From an uncultured Campylobacterales bacterium (lineage in GTDB: Bacteria; Campylobacterota; Campylobacteria; Campylobacterales; Sulfurimonadaceae), in NCBI GenBank assembly GCA_903885085.1, contig CAISHH010000130.1:1-33284 (forward strand): DNA of 33,284 nt. The letters are read 5' to 3'. Position numbers and translations under genes: made by a program. This document shows positions 28,056 to 33,284 of this stretch, piece by piece (position 1 is the stretch's first letter; every line of letters begins with the position of its first letter). Under the pieces are notes generated by a model. It saw only the letters and a list, made by a program, of their open reading frames with translations, was not told the origin of the DNA and searched no databases.

Positions 28056-29381
28056 TTAATTCACACCGATCTGGAAATATTCAAATCCCATCTTCGCCAT
28101 TTTCTCTTTTGCAAACTGATTACGTCCATCAAAAAATATTGGAGTTTTGAGTAATTTTTTTATCTCATCAAAATCAGGACTTCTAAACTCTTGCCATTCG
28201 GTTACAAGGATTACCGCGTCAGCGTCTTTGAGAGCATCATATTTACTATCGACATAACTTACTTTATCATTGCCTTTAAGATAATGAGTCTGGGCTTCAT
28301 GACGTGCTTTTGGGTCATACGCTATAATATTTGCGCCACGTGAAGTGAGCTCGTTGATGATAGTAATCGCACTTGCCTCGCGCATATCATCCGTCTCAGG
28401 CTTAAAGCTCAGTCCCCAAACTCCAAAAGTTTTGCCCTCTAAGTTTTCGCCAAATCTTGTGATCACTTTATTTGAGATCACATATTTTTGTGCATAGTTG
28501 ACAGCTTCAACAGCATCCAAGATACGAGGTGTATAGCCAAAATCTTTTGCGGTTTTTGCTAATGCTTGCACATCTTTTGGAAAACAGCTTCCACCATATC
28601 CGCAACCCGGATAGATAAAACTGTAACCGATGCGGCTGTCGCTTCCTATGCCGTTTCTTACTTTGTTGATGTCCGCTCCCACGCGCTCACAAATCTGGCT
28701 CATCTCATTCATAAAAGAAATTTTCGTCGCAAGCATCGCGTTTGCCGCGTATTTTGTCATCTCTGCTGATTTGATATCCATCGCTATAAATCTATCATGA
28801 TGCTTCATAAAAGGAGCGTAGAGTTCACGCATAACCTCTAATGCTTTTTCACTCTCCGCACCGATAACCACGCGGTCAGGATGCATAAAGTCATTGATTG
28901 CAGCGCCCTCTTTTAAAAACTCAGGATTACTAACAACATCAAACGTAATACTAACACCGCGTTTGTCAAGCTCTTCTTGAATGGTCGCTCTTACTTTTTC
29001 AGCCGTTCCTACAGGAACAGTCGATTTGTCCACGACGACGATATAATCTTGCATACTTTGCCCAATTTTTTTAGCAACAGCTAAAACATATTGAAGATCG
29101 GCACTTCCATCTTGACCCATCGGAGTTCCCACGGCGATAAAAGAGATAAGCGATGAAGCAATCGCTTCAGTCGCGTTTGTCGTGAACTTTAATGTCCCTT
29201 TTTTATAGTTTTCAAGCGTCATATCCTCTAAACCCGGTTCATAAATCGGGATGATTCCCTTTTCTAGTTTTGCTATTTTGTTTTCATCTATGTCGACGCA
29301 AGTGACTTTGTTTCCCATCTGAGCAAAACATACACCGCTTACTAATCCAACATAACCTGTTCCGATAACTGATATTTTCAT
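28056..29381 (-). CDS. ugd: UDP-glucose 6-dehydrogenase
   Basis: [69 protein letters not shown]. Confidence 0.96.
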   Translation of the reverse strand: MKISVIGTGYVGLVSGVCFAQMGNKVTCVDIDENKIAKLEKGIIPIYEPGLEDMTLENYKKGTLKFTTNATEAIASSLISFIAVGTPMGQDGSADLQYVLAVAKKIGQSMQDYIVVVDKSTVPVGTAEKVRATIQEELDKRGVSITFDVVSNPEFLKEGAAINDFMHPDRVVIGAESEKALEVMRELYAPFMKHHDRFIAMDIKSAEMTKYAANAMLATKISFMNEMSQICERVGADINKVRNGIGSDSRIGYSFIYPGCGYGGSCFPKDVQALAKTAKDFGYTPRILDAVEAVNYAQKYVISNKVITRFGENLEGKTFGVWGLSFKPETDDMREASAITIINELTSRGANIIAYDPKARHEAQTHYLKGNDKVSYVDSKYDALKDADAVILVTEWQEFRSPDFDEIKKLLKTPIFFDGRNQFAKEKMAKMGFEYFQIGVN

Positions 29382-29462
29382 AAATAAATTCCTATATTCT
29401 TAATATCTATGATTTTACATTAAAAAGGATATAATTTGACTTATTCCCTATGAGAAAGTCTT

Positions 29463-30182
29463 ATGAAACATATAATTTTAACTCTCTTCTTATTTTTATT
29501 TCTTGGTTGCAGTCAAACTAGTCTGCAAACAGCGTGGACAAGGACTAAAGATGCTTCCTACTCAGCAGTAACAGATCCCGTCACTTGGGCTCCTATGGCC
29601 GTGGGCATTACACTTTATGCGACAAACACAGATCAGAGAATATCAAAAGATATCATGAATCATCCTCCCTTTTATCTGGCAAATGATGATATGTATAGAG
29701 AGATCAATGGAGCCGAAACTTATCTTACGGCTCTCATGATTGATGATAATGATTCAGTAACAAAACTCAAACGTGTTGCCGTAGAAGCTACTGGCTTTGC
29801 CGTTGCAAGAACTGTGACAGATACATTGAGTTACTCAATTGAAAAAGAAAATCCTTCACATACAAGAGATGATGCCATCGGCTCGCATCATGCCATTGAC
29901 ACATTTACGGGTTCTGCTATGAACAGACGCAATGTCGACCAGCTTGATATCCCAGAGTGGGGGAAATATACCCTTAATGGTATTAGTTACTTCACAGCAT
30001 CTGCTAGTGCTTTTGCCCGTGTACAAGAGGGTGGACACTCGCTCGGAGATCAATTCATACATGCATCTATAGGCAATTTTCTAGGTCTCTTTATTCATGA
30101 TCTTTTTATGAAAGAGGACACACATATAGAACTCTCAGTTGCAAATGATGCCGCTTACATGTACACCAACTGGAAATTTTAA
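29463..30182 (+). CDS. PAP2-like phosphatase lipoprotein
   Basis: Lipobox FLGCSQ; GSHHAIDTFTGSAM; ARVQEGGHSLGD (Rx5Hx3D). Confidence 0.75.
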   Translation: MKHIILTLFLFLFLGCSQTSLQTAWTRTKDASYSAVTDPVTWAPMAVGITLYATNTDQRISKDIMNHPPFYLANDDMYREINGAETYLTALMIDDNDSVTKLKRVAVEATGFAVARTVTDTLSYSIEKENPSHTRDDAIGSHHAIDTFTGSAMNRRNVDQLDIPEWGKYTLNGISYFTASASAFARVQEGGHSLGDQFIHASIGNFLGLFIHDLFMKEDTHIELSVANDAAYMYTNWKF

Positions 30183-30203
30183 ACGAGTGGCTATAAAACT
30201 CAA

Positions 30204-31469
30204 ATGGATAAAACTTTGAAAGAACCTTTTATCTGGGATAAATTCTCAGATCAGCCTTATCAACTCAAAGATAGAAAATTTAAAAAGATGATGCGTCGGC
30301 GTGAGCTAGTATCAAATCTCAAAACCTTTTTTATCGCTCTTTTCATCCTTCCACTTTCAATGTTGCTCATCCCTTTTGTGCCTCGAAAAAATGTGGACAG
30401 TGATAACTTTTTTGCGATGAGTGTCAATCTTGAGAAAGAGCCTTCTATGACTCCTGAACTTTTAGAGGAGTTGGGAGTTGATCATATTTTAGTGCGCTGT
30501 AAGCTTTGGGAGATGGATAAACTTCAAGAACTATACGATTTTATCCTTTCTTGCCAAGCAAAAGAGGTTACACTAAACATCCTTCAAGACCGCGAACATA
30601 TTGAAGATCTTGAGCTTTTAAAGAGAGATCTTCGCACGATATTTTCAATTCCTCAAATCAGAAGATTTCAGATCGGTTCTACTATCAATCGCGCGAAATG
30701 GGGTTTTTTCAGCGTGGATGAATACAACAAGTTTTACAAAGTAGCTTACGATTTGAAGCTTCATGAGTTTCCCGATATTATTCTCATCGGCAGTGGAGTG
30801 ATCGACTTTGAGTACCACTTTACAGCGCATACGCTTTTTAACTTTTTCCCTTACATGTACGACGGCGTTGCCTCACTTTTATATGTCGATAGACGCGGAG
30901 CACCTGAAAATACACAGATGGGATTTAATCTTTTAGATAAGATCGCACTGCTTAGTACGATGGTCTCTCTGAGCCCAAAAAGTAGGAACCGCCTTTACAT
31001 CACAGAGACAAACTGGCCCATCTCAAACACCGCACCATATGCACCCACAAGTGAACATGAGTGTGTGGATGAAGAGAGTTATGCGAACTTTTTAGTACGC
31101 TATTATCTTCTCGCATTTGCTTCACAACAAGTCGATGCCGTGCTCTGGCATCAGCTCATCGCTCCGGGATACGGACTCATAGACAATCGCAAGGAAGTGA
31201 GAAAACGTAGCGCATTTTATGCGTTTAAAACAATGCTTGTATTTTTAAAAGGTTCACAATTTTTACGCCTTGATATAAAAAGAGGTTATCATATTCTCCA
31301 ATGTCTTAAAGAAAACAAACTCATACAAGTTCACTGGTCTTTGAATGAACAAATCATTAAAAATGAAGACTACTTTGATGCTTATTCTCGAGATGGAGAG
31401 CTCATAACAAGCAATGAAATAAAAATTTTTAATGCCCCTATTTATTTACAAATCAAGGATAAGTTATAA
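30204..31469 (+). CDS. Membrane-anchored glycoside-hydrolase-like (TIM barrel) protein
   Basis: One N-terminal TM; GVDHILVRCKLWEMD...RFQIGSTINRAKWGFFSVDEY...LYITETNWP resembling clan GH-A folds. Confidence 0.6.
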   Translation: MDKTLKEPFIWDKFSDQPYQLKDRKFKKMMRRRELVSNLKTFFIALFILPLSMLLIPFVPRKNVDSDNFFAMSVNLEKEPSMTPELLEELGVDHILVRCKLWEMDKLQELYDFILSCQAKEVTLNILQDREHIEDLELLKRDLRTIFSIPQIRRFQIGSTINRAKWGFFSVDEYNKFYKVAYDLKLHEFPDIILIGSGVIDFEYHFTAHTLFNFFPYMYDGVASLLYVDRRGAPENTQMGFNLLDKIALLSTMVSLSPKSRNRLYITETNWPISNTAPYAPTSEHECVDEESYANFLVRYYLLAFASQQVDAVLWHQLIAPGYGLIDNRKEVRKRSAFYAFKTMLVFLKGSQFLRLDIKRGYHILQCLKENKLIQVHWSLNEQIIKNEDYFDAYSRDGELITSNEIKIFNAPIYLQIKDKL

Positions 31470-31477
31470 TTTCATCT

Positions 31478-32152
31478 ATGAATAAAAAAATAATCAATGT
31501 CCCGCTGTATGTATGGATAGCATTTCTCCTCACTTCACTCATTTTTGTCCTTTTCCCGCAGATCGATATTTTTGTAAGCTCTCTTTTTTACTCTAAAGAA
31601 AGCGGTTTCTTTACAAATAACACTTGGTATGAACCAATTTTATACAATTCGATACAACCTGTTGTCACTCTAGCCATCATTTTGCCTATGCTTGTATGGC
31701 TTTATAATATTGCAGCAAAAAAAGATCTCTATCATGTAAATAGAAAAGTGATTCTCTATCTTTTGTTAATCATCGCTATTGGTCCAGGTCTCATCGTGAA
31801 CAGTACTCTTAAAGATCATTGGGGGCGCGCTCGCCCAGCTGAGACAATACTATTTGGAGGAACGAAAGAGTTCACTCCAGCTTTTATCATCAGCGATCAA
31901 GGCGGTTACTCTTTTAGCTGTGGTCACGCTGCTGGAGCATTTTTTCTCATCGCTCTTGCTCTGCTTGCTCAAAAAAGACGTATGTTATGGATGAGTCTCG
32001 CAGTTGGTTATGGGATTGCTATCAGCTATATTCGTATCGCCGCAGGTGGACACTTTTTTAGCGATACCGTAGTCTCATTTTTCATCGTTTATATCACGAC
32101 ACTCATCTTTTATGGACTCTTTTTCAAGGAAAAAACTAATGAAATTTCGTAA
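31478..32152 (+). CDS. PAP2 family membrane phosphatase
   Basis: KDHWGRARP, FSCGHAAG, RIAAGGHFFSD PAP2 motifs; TM helices. Confidence 0.9.
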   Translation: MNKKIINVPLYVWIAFLLTSLIFVLFPQIDIFVSSLFYSKESGFFTNNTWYEPILYNSIQPVVTLAIILPMLVWLYNIAAKKDLYHVNRKVILYLLLIIAIGPGLIVNSTLKDHWGRARPAETILFGGTKEFTPAFIISDQGGYSFSCGHAAGAFFLIALALLAQKRRMLWMSLAVGYGIAISYIRIAAGGHFFSDTVVSFFIVYITTLIFYGLFFKEKTNEIS

Positions 32153-33284
32153 TCAACTCACACAGATTCTTTCACTCATTCTTTTTAGCTTCGTTGTTTT
32201 GATGGCAATCAGGCTCTCTCTTTATGAATTTTATAAAACTGATTTTTCTAACCTCACTACTAGTGAGTTTTATGCATCACTTTTGATGGGATTTCGTGTT
32301 GACATGATTACTATTTTCACGTTTTCCTCAGTCTTTGTCCTTTTGCTTCTCTTTGTCAAATCGCCAAGAACAAGAGGACTTATCGGGATTGTATGGGCGC
32401 TCATCTTAACGACTATTTTTATTCTCAGTTTCAGCGATGTTCTTTACTATGACTATATCCATAGACATATGTCAAATGAGCTATTTAACCTCGGTAGTGA
32501 TACCGACATTATCACTGGAATGGCATTTGGTTCTATGCTTCCTTATACGCTAGGCGCATTTATTTTATCTGCTATATTTTTATATGTCGTTTATAAAATT
32601 TTTACACATAGACCAAGACATTTTATCTCAGGTAAACAACTCTTCATCACGACTTTAGTTGTTGTCTTAGTTCTTTTTATTGGAATACGCAACAACTTTT
32701 CAGGTAAAGGTTTTGGTACAAGTGATGCCTATGCTGTTGATAAAGTAAGCAGTGGAAACCTCGCGCTTAACAGATTTTTTACCATGTATAGAACCGCTAA
32801 ATCTCCTGCAAAACACCATCTTATGAAACTAGATAAAGCAATAGAGATCACACGTTCACAACTTGCCTCACCAAATACACCTTTTCTGGATGACAAATAT
32901 CCACTCGAACGTGAATATAAAGCAAAAGAAACCCCAAAATACAATGTCGTTATCGTACTCTTAGAATCTTTTGGAGCTGAACATTTGGATGGTTTTACTC
33001 ACTACAAAGAGTTGGGTATCACACCATATTTTAAACAACTGAGCAATGAAGGGCTGAAATTCACTAACTTTTATTCAAACGGTTATCGCTCTATTTTTGG
33101 AATCACCTCTATCTTTACAGGTATCACGATCCCTTCAGGATTCGAGTATCTTGGACATGGACTTGAGCTCTCAAATCTCAGCTATCTGGGCAGAGTTGCA
33201 AAACAAAACGGTTACTCAACCCTCTCGATGCAAGCGGCGAACAAGCGTTCATATCGAGTCGATGCAGTGAGTGGACTTGCAGGA
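32139..33284 (+). CDS. LTA synthase family sulfatase (partial, runs off right edge)
   Basis: Open frame from ATG 32139 to the window end: MKFRNQLTQILSLILFSFVV...NVVIVLLESFGAEHLDGF...LGITPYFKQLSNEGLKFTNFYSNGYRSIFGITSIFTGI. Not in ORF track because there is no stop. Confidence 0.88.
   Translation, partial: MKFRNQLTQILSLILFSFVVLMAIRLSLYEFYKTDFSNLTTSEFYASLLMGFRVDMITIFTFSSVFVLLLLFVKSPRTRGLIGIVWALILTTIFILSFSDVLYYDYIHRHMSNELFNLGSDTDIITGMAFGSMLPYTLGAFILSAIFLYVVYKIFTHRPRHFISGKQLFITTLVVVLVLFIGIRNNFSGKGFGTSDAYAVDKVSSGNLALNRFFTMYRTAKSPAKHHLMKLDKAIEITRSQLASPNTPFLDDKYPLEREYKAKETPKYNVVIVLLESFGAEHLDGFTHYKELGITPYFKQLSNEGLKFTNFYSNGYRSIFGITSIFTGITIPSGFEYLGHGLELSNLSYLGRVAKQNGYSTLSMQAANKRSYRVDAVSGLAG

Noticed and set aside
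1-33284. CRISPR arrays, tRNA/rRNA genes, IS elements, prophage genes
   Set aside because: No direct-repeat/spacer arrays, tRNA-like cloverleafs, transposase ORFs or phage structural genes recognised by eye in this window.

Overview
33.3-kb window from an AT-rich bacterium that looks like a Campylobacterota (Sulfurimonas-like) chromosome; this is inferred from protein flavour, with no search run. Left part (about 1-11.3 kb): partial DUF748/AsmA-like protein, infC, thrS, aroC, rnc, rnhA, a LapB-like TPR/zinc-ribbon protein, a degenerate serine-recombinase-like HTH protein, and ccoG. Right part (about 11.3-33.3 kb): a cell-envelope/surface-glycan region with an MsbA-like ABC transporter, two LTA-synthase-family sulfatases, a RelE/ParE-type toxin-antitoxin pair, an epimerase, an O-antigen ligase, GT2/GT4/GT9/GT17 glycosyltransferases, an LPS-kinase-like protein, an MBOAT + SGNH acylation pair, a LigE-type exported DNA ligase, ugd, PAP2 proteins and a GH-like protein. 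Three loci are frame-disrupted: a GT9 gene at a T8 tract, an MBOAT gene by one extra base, and a nucleotidyltransferase remnant. The most unusual signal is a dispersed palindrome TTACATGTAA (often CTTACATGTAAG). I count 10 exact and 8 one-mismatch copies by eye, read in different codon frames in unrelated genes. Two copies of a longer 28-bp form, TTACA-[CCCAAAGGG(T/C)ACTTCGCA]-TGTAA, sit in frame inside two unrelated proteins and encode PKGTSHV. The long form looks like the short palindrome with an 18-nt insert at its exact centre.
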